From positions 62,001 through 126,000 of the forward strand of contig NZ_MLHN01000008.1 in assembly GCF_001999285.1 (NCBI RefSeq): a DNA stretch of 64,000 bases. Reading direction: 5' to 3'. The translations under genes were made by a program, and so were the position numbers. Shown piece by piece: positions 48,872 to 58,015 of this stretch. The notes beneath the pieces were generated by a model. It made no database searches, was not told where the DNA came from, and saw only the letters and a list, made by a program, of their open reading frames with translations. The DNA comes from Rodentibacter genomosp. 1. GTDB lineage: Bacteria; Pseudomonadota; Gammaproteobacteria; Enterobacterales; Pasteurellaceae. Position 1 is the stretch's first letter; each line of letters starts with the position of its first letter.

Positions 48872-50005
48872 TTATTCACCTTTTAATACATTCGCTGTCT
48901 GAATACTTAATGCACGACGTGTTGGTAGGATAACGGCGATAAATGCGACCAACAAGGAGAGCATAATAGTGATAGGGAAGACAGGTAAACGCATATCAAT
49001 GTAAGATTTAAAGACCGTTAAGCCTAAAATCTGAGCGAGTAAATAACCAAATATTAATCCGACTAAAATGGCACAGACGGCAATAATAAGAATTTCTGTA
49101 CAGATTTGCTTAATAATATCCGACTGTTTTGCCCCTAATGCTTTTTGTAGGGCAAATTCTTTGGCTCGTTCGCCGACAATCGCGATCAATGTGGTGTTCA
49201 CACAAAGTGTAGCCAACACTAAAATCACTAAAGATATGAGTCCCATTAGCCCTTTGATTTTATCTAAAATTTGTCCTTCCGAGGCGGAAACCTTACGGAT
49301 CGGGCGGGCGGTGAGATCTTGATATTGTTGCATAATATTTTCTGCAAACTGATCGACTTGCCCTAGTTCATTTCTGACATTCAGTAGCGCATTGTTGGCA
49401 AACCCTTCTTTTTCCAGCCAATTCTGTGCAAAATCAAGATTGACGATGAGCATATTATCTGTGGCGTCACCGGCTTCTACAATGGCTTTAATGGCGAATT
49501 GATGTTTTTCTACCGCATTTTTTGACAGTTGTAGTTTATCGCCGATTTTTAAATTGAGACGTTCGGCAAGAGTTTTACCAATCATGGCATTGCGATCATC
49601 AAAATTCACATTAATAGCAGAACCACTAATTTGCCAATAGGGGGCTAAAATCCGCATATCTTCAAATCGAACGCCCATAATAACGATTTTTTCCAATTCA
49701 CTGCGTGTTACGCCGTAAAGATAAGGGCTGGCGGCGGTGATTAATCCCTGTGGCGCTTGTTGCAAAATTTCATCAATTTGACTCACAGAAACCATTTCGC
49801 CTTTTGTCGAACCAATATAGAAATTGGCACCAAAGGTTCGAAGTTCTTGGCTCATTTTGGTATTTATATCGAAATAAACGGCCGCCATGGCGGTAACAAT
49901 GCCTGCTCCCACCGTTAAGGCCGTGAAAATAATCATTACCCGTTGTACACGCAGACGCAGTGCACGGAAAATTAATCGCCAAAACATACTGTTATTGTCT
50001 GCCAT
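48872..50005 (-). CDS. FtsX-like ABC permease 2 of the P19 iron system
   Basis: The protein has 377 residues. One N-terminal helix (VMIIFTALTVGAGIVTAMAA) is followed by a large periplasmic domain, then three C-terminal helices with the FtsX region GERAKEFALQKALGAKQSDI. The ATG at 50005 follows GAGGTG and overlaps the end of permease 1 by 14 bases; the frame's ATG at 50062 lies inside that gene. Confidence 0.88.
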   Translation of the reverse strand: MADNNSMFWRLIFRALRLRVQRVMIIFTALTVGAGIVTAMAAVYFDINTKMSQELRTFGANFYIGSTKGEMVSVSQIDEILQQAPQGLITAASPYLYGVTRSELEKIVIMGVRFEDMRILAPYWQISGSAINVNFDDRNAMIGKTLAERLNLKIGDKLQLSKNAVEKHQFAIKAIVEAGDATDNMLIVNLDFAQNWLEKEGFANNALLNVRNELGQVDQFAENIMQQYQDLTARPIRKVSASEGQILDKIKGLMGLISLVILVLATLCVNTTLIAIVGERAKEFALQKALGAKQSDIIKQICTEILIIAVCAILVGLIFGYLLAQILGLTVFKSYIDMRLPVFPITIMLSLLVAFIAVILPTRRALSIQTANVLKGE

Positions 50006-51323
50006 AAAGCACCTCAACGGGATAAAGTTTGGCAATACGATGTGCGGGGAACCAAGTTCCAATCAGGGCAATGAATATTGACAGTACCAGTACGCAAGGG
50101 ATCACGATCCAAGCAAAACTGAGCGGTACGCCAAAAAGTGTGAAACTAATAAATTTTGCCAAGCCCCAACCGGCTAAACATCCCAAGATACCGCCAATCA
50201 ATGCACTTAATACGGCTTCGCAATAAAACAGCAGAACGATCTGCCATTGGTAAGCGCCCAAGGCTTTCATTAAACCGATTTCTTTACTTCGCTCAATGAT
50301 GCTGGAACTCATCAGCGAGGCAATACCCATTGCTGCTGCAATTAATGCCGCAAGCGTGACGACTGAGAGTAATAACTGAATTTTGCTGATGACCACACCC
50401 TCGGAGGCGGCAACTTGCCAAATAGGGCGAACAATCGCACCGGAAATGGCTTCTTCCAGTTGATGGGAGATCGAAGAGACATAAGCGGTGCAGTACCAAC
50501 GGTCATACTCTTCCGCGTCAAGGGCATCAGTATTAGCACGGGCTTTACGGGAGAGGGTATTTTCCGGTACGGTGAGGGCGGACACTTTCACCGATTGGAC
50601 TTTACCTTCTAAACCAAGTAGGGTTTGGGCGGCACTTAACGGCATAATAAGCTGATTATCTTCCGTTCCGCCTGTGGTTAAAATACCTTGAATTTTGACC
50701 GCACGTTGAGCGGAAAACTCTTTTTCTTGATAGCTTAAATGAAGTGTATCGCCAATTTTCCAGCCGTTCATTTTGGCAAGCTGCGTGCCTACAAGAACAG
50801 GAATAATTTCACCGAAATTGTCATTTTCATCATTTACCCAGTTGCCTTGCACCTGCCAATAGGGGCTGATAATACGTTGCCCGGTGTGATAATCTTCTTC
50901 ATCGGGAATCGCAATGTTGTGATCGAAAAAGGTGCCTAGAATTGAAACGGAGTCCGAAAGTGCGGTCGATTTTTCCGCTGTTTTTATTACATTAACGGTT
51001 GCCGTTAATTGAGGGGCAAAGCCGACAATATTATTACGCCAGAAAATATCTTTAATGTTCGGCAGCTCTTTTTCATCAATAAAATCTTGACCGGAAAGGG
51101 CGATATTCGTATTGAGTTCATCCGGTAAGGCAGCATTACTTGCCGGTTCAATCAAAATATTCGCGCCGTAAGATTTTAGTTCTTTTGCCATTTTATCGCC
51201 AATATCTATAGAAACGGCGAGCAAGGCGGAGACTAAACCGGCTGCCAAGAAAATGGTCACAATGGCTAATAATTTTCGCTTAATACCAAAACGCCAAGAT
51301 TGAAATAACATTCTCACTAACAT
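49992..51323 (-). CDS. FtsX-like ABC permease 1 of the P19 iron system
   Basis: The 443-residue protein has the same layout as permease 2: an N-terminal helix (LLAIVTIFLAAGLVSALLAVS), a long periplasmic MacB-like domain, then three helices with IIERSKEIGLMKALGAYQWQIV and a C-terminal WFPAHRIAKLYPVEVLYG. Two paralogous permeases with one ATPase match the Campylobacter Cj1661-Cj1663 arrangement. It starts 2 bases after the DUF2318 gene's stop. Confidence 0.88.
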   Translation of the reverse strand: MLVRMLFQSWRFGIKRKLLAIVTIFLAAGLVSALLAVSIDIGDKMAKELKSYGANILIEPASNAALPDELNTNIALSGQDFIDEKELPNIKDIFWRNNIVGFAPQLTATVNVIKTAEKSTALSDSVSILGTFFDHNIAIPDEEDYHTGQRIISPYWQVQGNWVNDENDNFGEIIPVLVGTQLAKMNGWKIGDTLHLSYQEKEFSAQRAVKIQGILTTGGTEDNQLIMPLSAAQTLLGLEGKVQSVKVSALTVPENTLSRKARANTDALDAEEYDRWYCTAYVSSISHQLEEAISGAIVRPIWQVAASEGVVISKIQLLLSVVTLAALIAAAMGIASLMSSSIIERSKEIGLMKALGAYQWQIVLLFYCEAVLSALIGGILGCLAGWGLAKFISFTLFGVPLSFAWIVIPCVLVLSIFIALIGTWFPAHRIAKLYPVEVLYGRQ

Positions 51324-51325
51324 TG

Positions 51326-52732
51326 TTATTCCTCTTCTCCATTTTCATTGCTGAGGTATTTTTCAGGGTTATTGCGGAACAGTTCAAGATTTTCTTCATT
51401 TTCAAAGAAGTAAGTACGGTTCTCAAAGCTGTATTTATGTTCCGTTTGGGTGTTTTTTAATTTTTTACCACTAATCGGATCTTGCACCTCGATTTCTACG
51501 ATAGTGCTGAATAAATTAAGCCCGTCTTCCAAGGAGGTGCGGTGAATAATAAGCTCATTTTCCGTTTGTTGCCAATCTTCAATCGGTACGGGATTACATC
51601 CCCCCGGTTTGCCAATAGACGGAATGAACATATGGACGCCACACCCTACGCAGACGACTTGATTACCTTGCATCACATAACCTTGATCGCCGCATAATAA
51701 ACAGGCATCAAACACGGCGGCAAGGCTGAGCTTATTCGGTTGGCGGTTAATAATAAAAAAGCGTACGGCTTTGCCATCGTCTGCGATCCAAACAAATCGG
51801 TGTAGTTTTCCGTCTTTTACTTGTTCAATCGGGATACGGACTTGTTGTGCTTGATCAAGCGTAACGGGTACGGCTTCGGAAAGTTGCGGCGGGCGTGAAG
51901 CTACTTGTTCCCAATAAAGTTGGCTTGCACCAATAAAAATTATTGCCAATGTTCCCCAATTAATCAGACGTTTTGATACTTGCACCAATGCCAATTTTTT
52001 GCGTTTTTCGGTAGGATCTTGTTCAATTTTGGCTTGGAAAGTCCGTTTAACATGAGTTTGAAAGATGAAAATGCTTAGGTTTATGAACATAACCACGAGG
52101 CAGATAACATTAAACCAAGTCGTGACAGCCCCTGATTTTGCGGCAAAACTTAACCGCACTTTGGTGAGTTCAATTAGCTGTAATTTCATAAAAATAAGTA
52201 ATAATTCGCCCGCCAGTGGTATCACTAAGACGAACCAAAGCATAAAACTCAGCGCAAAAAGTGCGGTGGATTTTCCTTTTGTTTTTTGCTGTTGTTTAAG
52301 TAAGAAGTAGAGCCATGTTGATATGGCAAAAGATAAAATGACACCAAAAATAACCGCACTTAAATTCAAAATAAAATCAGTATTAATAATATCTGTATTG
52401 GTAAGCGCGGTGATATTGGGATCTTTTGCCCAAGTCGCACCTGCAATCAGCATTAAGATAAATTGCCAACAAAGGGCTAGTTTGGTTGAATTTGTCCATT
52501 GACTGAGGGCAAAAAGTAAGAAGGAGATTATAAAAATAATGGTAAGAACAAGATTGGCTACTTGGCTATTTGGCAGCCCAAGACGCAGTATAACACCGCT
52601 TATTAATCCAAAAAGACTCAGCCAAATGATCGTTTTTACAGAGGGTACAGCGGGTTTTATTGCCCAAGAGGCGCCGAGTAAAATTGAAATAGGTAAGAGC
52701 GATTGAAGCAGAAAAACGAAAAAGTAAGTCAT
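51326..52732 (-). CDS. DUF2318 membrane protein with cysteine motifs
   Basis: The 468 residues have about nine N-terminal helices. The C-terminal soluble domain has cysteine pairs in FDACLLCGDQGYV and VVCVGCGVHMFIP, and a further one in GGCNPVPI, which probably hold a metal or Fe-S centre. The tail has the FENRTYFFENEENLELFRNNPEKYL motif like YHS domains. DUF2318 proteins occur in P19/FTR1 clusters, where they may pass electrons across the membrane. Confidence 0.88.
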   Translation of the reverse strand: MTYFFVFLLQSLLPISILLGASWAIKPAVPSVKTIIWLSLFGLISGVILRLGLPNSQVANLVLTIIFIISFLLFALSQWTNSTKLALCWQFILMLIAGATWAKDPNITALTNTDIINTDFILNLSAVIFGVILSFAISTWLYFLLKQQQKTKGKSTALFALSFMLWFVLVIPLAGELLLIFMKLQLIELTKVRLSFAAKSGAVTTWFNVICLVVMFINLSIFIFQTHVKRTFQAKIEQDPTEKRKKLALVQVSKRLINWGTLAIIFIGASQLYWEQVASRPPQLSEAVPVTLDQAQQVRIPIEQVKDGKLHRFVWIADDGKAVRFFIINRQPNKLSLAAVFDACLLCGDQGYVMQGNQVVCVGCGVHMFIPSIGKPGGCNPVPIEDWQQTENELIIHRTSLEDGLNLFSTIVEIEVQDPISGKKLKNTQTEHKYSFENRTYFFENEENLELFRNNPEKYLSNENGEEE

Positions 52733-52809
52733 AAGTTAAAAAATATCATCGTGATAAAATATGTTGGCACAACATATTATTTTGTTAAATATCTATGAAG
52801 CATAGATTT

Positions 52810-52836
52810 GTGCGTGAATATAAACTATTCACGCAC
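52810..52836. other. strong hairpin between P19 and DUF2318 genes
   Basis: GTGCGTGAATA and TATTCACGCAC form a perfect 11-bp stem with a 5-base loop, 11 bases after the P19 stop. No T run follows on the minus strand, so it probably protects upstream mRNA and partly reduces downstream expression, giving more P19 than membrane parts. Confidence 0.6.
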
Positions 52837-52847
52837 GTTGCAAAGGA

Positions 52848-53366
52848 TTATTTAATCCCTGTGAATTTGAATTCATAATTCACATCGAAAGGTTTCCACC
52901 AACGACCTACGCCAGTTTCACTATCTGTGTGACGGTGTAAACCTGCTTTTGATGGTGGATCAATATGATAGGTTAATTTGTAGTTGCCCACTCCCATCAT
53001 TTTTACGTTTGCACCATAATGTGGGCCGTCACCGGCAACCATTGGCATAAATGTCCCTTCTTGTTTTTCGCCCGTATCGGTATTGACTAAGGTGTAATTG
53101 ATTGTGAGATAAGGCATCCATTCGCCGTCACCAAATCCGTTTTTATTACCTTTCACTGCGTGGATATCCGCTTCTAAGTGAATATCGGATTTTGCAGCTG
53201 GTAAGCCCATGCCACGAGGTTCCATATCAATGGGTTTCAGATAAACGGCAGCAATTTCCATATCATTCATTGTCACGGCTTCGCCGATTGGATATTCGGT
53301 AAAGGCTTGTGCGCTTGCGGCAAATAAACCGGCGGTAAGTGCGGTCGCAATCAGTACTTTTTTCAT
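52848..53366 (-). CDS. P19-type periplasmic high-affinity iron-binding protein
   Basis: The 172-residue protein has a signal peptide (MKKVLIATALTAGLFAASAQA). The mature Tpd/P19 domain has VYLKPIDMEPRGMGLPAAKSDIHLEADIHAVKGN, which carries the His, Met and Glu ligands for iron and copper, and MVAGDGPHYGANVKMMGVG and GLHRHTDSETGVGRWW for further ligands. It binds Fe(II) or Fe(III) and passes it to FTR1. A USS lies in the signal peptide at 53337-53345. Confidence 0.94.
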   Translation of the reverse strand: MKKVLIATALTAGLFAASAQAFTEYPIGEAVTMNDMEIAAVYLKPIDMEPRGMGLPAAKSDIHLEADIHAVKGNKNGFGDGEWMPYLTINYTLVNTDTGEKQEGTFMPMVAGDGPHYGANVKMMGVGNYKLTYHIDPPSKAGLHRHTDSETGVGRWWKPFDVNYEFKFTGIK

Positions 53367-53389
53367 ATTAGATCTCCTGAGATTAAAGA

Positions 53390-55303
53390 TTATGCTGATT
53401 TTTTACTTTGGTATTTCATAACTACTAAAGCAAAAAGAGCAGCGATGATTAAAATGCCTTGTGGAATGAGGGTTTCTAGATAAGGGTAAATACCCAACCA
53501 CGAAATTTCCGGTATGCCGTTCATTAATGTTGGCTCAAATAATTTCCCTTCAATTAGTTCCAAGACCGATTTGCCGGCAAAGACAAATGCCATCGCATAC
53601 AGAAATGTGCCGGTGAACATAAAAAATGGTTTAAGGGGAAGTTTTACCACGCTATAACGCATAATGAAATAGCAAATTGCCAGTAGCAATACACCGATGA
53701 GGAACCCGGCAAAAAGATAAGCTAAACCGACCGCACTTTTGGTATCACTTGCCAAAGCGTAATAGAACAAGACGGTTTCCGCCCCTTCGCGATAAACTGC
53801 TAAAAAGCTGGTGAGCCATAAACCGGCTAAAGAGCCAGCGGTTAATGCCGTAGAAAGTTTGCCTTCTAAATAACGCTTCCAATTTTGCGCTTCGACTTTG
53901 GAAAGCAGCCAGTAACTCATCATAAAAAGCATCACAACGGCAATCATCATTGTAAAACCTTCTAACAGCTCCCTGTTTTGACCGGAATTTTCAAAAATAA
54001 GTTGGAAAATAAAGGCGGTGACAACACTTGCGCCCAAGGCGGCATAGATAGACTGGCGAATTATCGGCAATTTGTCTTGATGATTATTTTTGACGAGGTA
54101 TGCCACAATAGCAGCGACAATGAGTAAGGCTTCCAAGCCTTCACGTAGAATGATTAACAGACTGTATAAGAATAATGACCAATCACTTTGTTCTCCGCCT
54201 TGCAACATTCCAACGGCTTTGGATAAATTTTGGGCTAAGCCCTCTGCTTGGGGTGGTAATTTGTCTCCTTGATTGGCTTTCATTAAGCTGACCATACGTG
54301 TGAAATAGCCTTCAATTTCCGCTTTGAAATTACTATTACGAGAGCCGATTTTATTTTCCATTCCACTGTTTTCAAACACATCAAAATAGGTATCTTGCAC
54401 GGCAAGGATAGCTTTTTTCTGTTCGCCTTTCTCATAAAGTGAAATAGCTTGTTGAATACCTTGATTGACTTGATCGGCAATTTTTTGCCAATCTTGTTGT
54501 ATATTTTCCGCAGATTGTGCCGTATTATCTTGTTGATTTTGTTCTTCACGGGTGGTTGGTAACGCCGGCAATAATTCCTCAATATCTTGTAGAAGGTTCG
54601 TACTTTGATAGGCGATTTCCGTCATTTGATCCGCTTGTTCGCTTAAACGAATTAAATTATAGAATTGTTGATTAATCGCGGAGGATTGTTCGGAAGAACG
54701 ATGAGTGCGTACCGCCATTTCCATTTCTGAATTTTTATAGCCGTCATATTGTGCTTGCTGAAAGGATTGTTTAGCTTTGGCGAAATTGCCTTGTTCATAA
54801 GCCTCAATGGCTTGTGCCACTAAATCATCAATGGTTTTAAAATTTTGTTGCCAGTAAGGCAAAATCTGAGCATTTTGATAGACGCTGTGTTGTCCGTCTG
54901 CATTAAGTTGATGACCTTCTGCTAAGGCGGGTAATACCTCCTGCAATGCCTGTTTTAGCCCGTTAATTTTGGCTTGAATTTCATCTAGGGACTTACCTTC
55001 TCCAATCATTTTACGAATTTCGCCAAAGGTGGATTCCATTTGATAGCTTTTTTGAGTGGAAAAATTAATACGAATCGGGCCTTCTAAATTTTCAAAGACT
55101 TCAAAATACGCCATCTGAACTTCAGTACGGGCATCATCAGGATTATTTTGTTGAAGGAGTGCGGTTGTTTTATCCAATCGTGCTGTAATATCCGCTACCC
55201 ATTGTTGATAGTTATCTTGTGCTAAAACGAGTTGAGAAAAGAAAAAAGTAAATAATACTGCGCCACAACGCACAATACGCAACATTGAAATCTCCAAATG
55301 CAA
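53390..55303 (-). CDS. FTR1-family iron permease with large periplasmic domain
   Basis: The 637-residue protein has a signal peptide and a periplasmic domain of about 370 residues with two related helical repeats (AYFEVFENLEG near 65 and DTYFDVFENSGM near 305). Seven membrane helices follow. The two REXXE-type motifs are in IILREGLEALLIV and AVYREGAETVLFY, the iron-permeation glutamates of FTR1. It is the FetM type found with P19 and is the first gene of the minus-strand operon, 23 bases from P19. Confidence 0.93.
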   Translation of the reverse strand: MHLEISMLRIVRCGAVLFTFFFSQLVLAQDNYQQWVADITARLDKTTALLQQNNPDDARTEVQMAYFEVFENLEGPIRINFSTQKSYQMESTFGEIRKMIGEGKSLDEIQAKINGLKQALQEVLPALAEGHQLNADGQHSVYQNAQILPYWQQNFKTIDDLVAQAIEAYEQGNFAKAKQSFQQAQYDGYKNSEMEMAVRTHRSSEQSSAINQQFYNLIRLSEQADQMTEIAYQSTNLLQDIEELLPALPTTREEQNQQDNTAQSAENIQQDWQKIADQVNQGIQQAISLYEKGEQKKAILAVQDTYFDVFENSGMENKIGSRNSNFKAEIEGYFTRMVSLMKANQGDKLPPQAEGLAQNLSKAVGMLQGGEQSDWSLFLYSLLIILREGLEALLIVAAIVAYLVKNNHQDKLPIIRQSIYAALGASVVTAFIFQLIFENSGQNRELLEGFTMMIAVVMLFMMSYWLLSKVEAQNWKRYLEGKLSTALTAGSLAGLWLTSFLAVYREGAETVLFYYALASDTKSAVGLAYLFAGFLIGVLLLAICYFIMRYSVVKLPLKPFFMFTGTFLYAMAFVFAGKSVLELIEGKLFEPTLMNGIPEISWLGIYPYLETLIPQGILIIAALFALVVMKYQSKKSA

Positions 55304-55402
55304 TTCATTCTTATTTCTGAGTATTATCCTATAATAAGAAAAAATCTCAACTGTGATTTTATTATTTTGTGATGTTGGTCAAATTTGGGGCAGAGGTGAA
55401 AA
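55304..55402 (-). promoter_or_regulatory. promoter region of the P19/FTR1 operon
   Basis: On the minus strand TTGAGA and GATAAT lie about 16-17 bases apart, roughly 30 bases before the FTR1 start. An AT-rich repeat ATTAT-CCT-ATAAT overlaps the -10. I found no good Fur box, although Fur control would be expected. Confidence 0.4.
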
Positions 55403-55403
55403 C

Positions 55404-55433
55404 GAAAAGTGCGGTCAATTTTGACCGCACTTC
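55404..55433. terminator. inverted USS terminator after prs
   Basis: AAGTGCGGTCAA and TTGACCGCACTT form a perfect 12-bp stem with a minimal loop. On the minus strand it is followed by TTCG and lies 14 bases after the prs stop. Confidence 0.75.
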
Positions 55434-55446
55434 TATTGATAGATTA

Positions 55447-56394
55447 TTAACTAAACATTGCAGAGATGGATTCTTCATTGCTGATACGACGAATAGCCTC
55501 GGCAAGCATTGAAGATAAAGTGAGAATACGCACTTTTCCAAGGGCTTTCATTTCGGCTGAAAGTGGAATAGTATCGGTAACCACAATTTCATCAATAGCG
55601 TCACTTGCCAAATTTTTCGCAGCCGAGCCGGAGAAAACAGCATGTGTTGCATAAGCAAATACGCGTTTTGCACCACGTTCTTTGAGGGCTTCCGCCGCTT
55701 TGCATAATGTACCGCCGGTATCAATCATATCATCTACAAGAATACAATCACGTCCTGCAACATCCCCAATAATATGCATAACTTGTGCGACATTTGCATG
55801 AGGGCGACGTTTATCAATAATTGCCATATCGGTATCGTTTAATAATTTCGCTACCGCACGGGCACGTACCACACCACCGATATCCGGAGAAACGACAATT
55901 GGATTTTCAAGATCGGTCTTTTTCAAAATATCGTGAATCAGCACCGGTGAGCCGAACACGTTATCAACCGGCACATCAAAGAAACCTTGGATTTGTTCTG
56001 CGTGTAAATCGCAGGTGAGGACTCGGTCGATTCCCACCGTGGAAAGCATATCTGCCACCACTTTAGCGGTGATAGGTACACGGGCTGAACGTACACGACG
56101 ATCTTGACGTGCATAACCGAAATAAGGAATCACAGCAGTGATACGGCCAGCAGAAGCACGGCGTAAAGCATCCACCATCACGATTAATTCCATTAAATTA
56201 TCGTTGGTTGGCGCACAGGTTGATTGGATGATAAATACATCTGCCCCCCGTACATTTTCATTGATTTGAACTTGAATTTCACCATCGCTGAAACGACCGA
56301 CTGTCGCATCGCCAAGAGAAATGTATAAACGTTCTGAAATACGTTTTGCAAGTTCAGGTGTTGCATTACCCGCGAAGAGTTTAATGTCTGGCAT
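55447..56394 (-). CDS. prs: ribose-phosphate pyrophosphokinase
   Basis: This 315-residue enzyme makes PRPP for nucleotides, NAD, histidine and tryptophan. [16 protein letters not shown] at the start, [39 protein letters not shown], and the PRPP loop [21 protein letters not shown] are all present. It follows ispE by 17 bases on the same strand. Confidence 0.98.
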   Translation of the reverse strand: MPDIKLFAGNATPELAKRISERLYISLGDATVGRFSDGEIQVQINENVRGADVFIIQSTCAPTNDNLMELIVMVDALRRASAGRITAVIPYFGYARQDRRVRSARVPITAKVVADMLSTVGIDRVLTCDLHAEQIQGFFDVPVDNVFGSPVLIHDILKKTDLENPIVVSPDIGGVVRARAVAKLLNDTDMAIIDKRRPHANVAQVMHIIGDVAGRDCILVDDMIDTGGTLCKAAEALKERGAKRVFAYATHAVFSGSAAKNLASDAIDEIVVTDTIPLSAEMKALGKVRILTLSSMLAEAIRRISNEESISAMFS

Positions 56395-56411
56395 TTTGTT
56401 ATGACCTCAGG

Positions 56412-57329
56412 TTAAATTGTAGATGAGTAAGGGAGATTGTGATGTTTCAACAGTTGATGTAACGGCGAAACATTGAGTCCTTTCGCAACAAAACCGAATA
56501 GTTCTTTTGGTTTTTGTTGAAAGCATGCTTGAGCATCTGCTTCGTTATCAAATTCAGCGAATACGCAAGCACCGGTTCCAGTTAATCTTGCCGGCGCATA
56601 TTGTAGCAACCAGTTCAGGGCTTTTTCAACGTCTGAATAGTGATTTAGCACAATTTTTTGGCAATCGTTTTCGTAGGGCGAATGGAGTAGGCTGTCTAAA
56701 GTTCTTTTAGGTGTATTGCGCGGTAAATTAGGATCACTGAAAATTACAGCGGTAGAAATTGAACTTTCCGGTTTTAATATTACAAACCATTTTTCGGCAG
56801 GAGAGCAGTAAGTGATTTTTTCGCCTACACCTTCAGCAAAAGCAGCGTGACCATGTACAAAAATAGGCACATCCGCCCCCAAGTTCAATCCTATTTCGGC
56901 CAGTTTATCAAGAGATAAATTGGCACCCCAAAGATAATTTAAGGCAACCAGTGTGGTTGCAGCATTGGAAGAACCTCCACCGACACCGCCTCCCATAGGA
57001 AGAATTTTATCTAAATGAATGCTGGCACCCTTTGTGATGTTAGCTTCTTCTTGTAAACGTTTTGCTGCTCGGTAAATTAAATTATCTTCGGGTTTTAAAT
57101 GGGGAATATCCGGTGTGATAATAATGTCGCTATGTTGTTCACAAACTTCAATTTCAAGCCAATCGCCGAAATCAAGAAATTGGAATAGAGTTTGCAGTTC
57201 GTGATAACCGTTTGGGAGTTTACCGTTGATGTAAAGGAATAAATTAAGCTTTGCAGGACTTGGAAAACGTTGAGGCTTTCCAAGTAAAGGTTGTGAAGAA
57301 AGTGCGGTCGAAAATTGATATGTTTTCAT
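56412..57329 (-). CDS. ispE: 4-diphosphocytidyl-2-C-methyl-D-erythritol kinase
   Basis: This 305-residue GHMP kinase of the MEP isoprenoid pathway has FPSPAKLNLFLYINGKLPNGYHELQT at the N terminus, the ATP loop PMGGGVGGGSSNAATTL, and LTGTGACVFAEF near the end. The ATG at 57329 overlaps the lolB stop as TAATG, a one-base coupling; an in-frame ATG at 57341 lies inside lolB. The N terminus has a USS near 57303. Confidence 0.96.
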   Translation of the reverse strand: MKTYQFSTALSSQPLLGKPQRFPSPAKLNLFLYINGKLPNGYHELQTLFQFLDFGDWLEIEVCEQHSDIIITPDIPHLKPEDNLIYRAAKRLQEEANITKGASIHLDKILPMGGGVGGGSSNAATTLVALNYLWGANLSLDKLAEIGLNLGADVPIFVHGHAAFAEGVGEKITYCSPAEKWFVILKPESSISTAVIFSDPNLPRNTPKRTLDSLLHSPYENDCQKIVLNHYSDVEKALNWLLQYAPARLTGTGACVFAEFDNEADAQACFQQKPKELFGFVAKGLNVSPLHQLLKHHNLPYSSTI

Positions 57330-57949
57330 TAAAATATCCACTCGTCCACGCGAATTTTTAGAGTTTGAGCAGTATTTTGGTTTTTTAGTAAAATATTTTC
57401 CGGCATGGAATTTTCAGCATGATAAGTTAAATAATCCGCTGTCCAAATCGAACCCTCAAGGGGATAGCTAAATGCACCAAGTCGATGATTCATCCCGACT
57501 TTATAATCAGAATTGGCGGCTGGTTGTCCTTTCAGCCAATAAGCGAGATGTTCTAAGGGAATATCCATACCGATCATCTCTTGTAGCAATAATTTGGCAT
57601 TGCGTGCGGATTGTCGGTTGCCATTGTTATCCGAAATCGTCATTCCTTTTGCATTCATTTCAATTAATAATGTAGATTTGCTAATTAAAGAATAGAGTTT
57701 GAGTGTATAGGATTGTGGATTTTGATATTGCCATTCAAAACGACTGGAAAAACGTTCTGTTGGGCTAATATAACCAATTTGCCCCTTGGCACGATATTGT
57801 TGGATTTTTTCTATTTTTTGCAAATGTTGTTGCCATGTCGCATCAGTTTTATCAAGGTACTGCACATTGGTGGGGCGTTCAGCATCTAATGTGCAGGCAG
57901 TTAGAATCGTTGTGATAAAAAGTGCGGTTAAAAATTTTAATGATTTCAT
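57329..57949 (-). CDS. lolB: outer-membrane lipoprotein receptor LolB
   Basis: The 206-residue lipoprotein signal is MKSLKFLTALFITTILTAC, with Cys 19. LolB receives lipoproteins from LolA and inserts them in the outer membrane. WQYQNPQSYTLKLYS, GMTISDNNGNRQSA, IPLEHLAYWLKGQP and the final LKIRVDEWIF fit the family. A USS is in the signal peptide at 57920-57928. It is followed directly by ispE, the usual neighbour. Confidence 0.93.
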   Translation of the reverse strand: MKSLKFLTALFITTILTACTLDAERPTNVQYLDKTDATWQQHLQKIEKIQQYRAKGQIGYISPTERFSSRFEWQYQNPQSYTLKLYSLISKSTLLIEMNAKGMTISDNNGNRQSARNAKLLLQEMIGMDIPLEHLAYWLKGQPAANSDYKVGMNHRLGAFSYPLEGSIWTADYLTYHAENSMPENILLKNQNTAQTLKIRVDEWIF

Positions 57950-58015
57950 AGATTATGTTTAGTCAAAAAATTGCGGCTATTGTAAGAGCTCATCTCTATT
58001 TAGTAAAGCCTGTTT

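Noticed and set aside
55304-55402. Fur box before the P19/FTR1 operon
   Set aside because: AATAAGAATGAATTG and ATTATCCTATAAT match the consensus poorly; only a promoter was kept.
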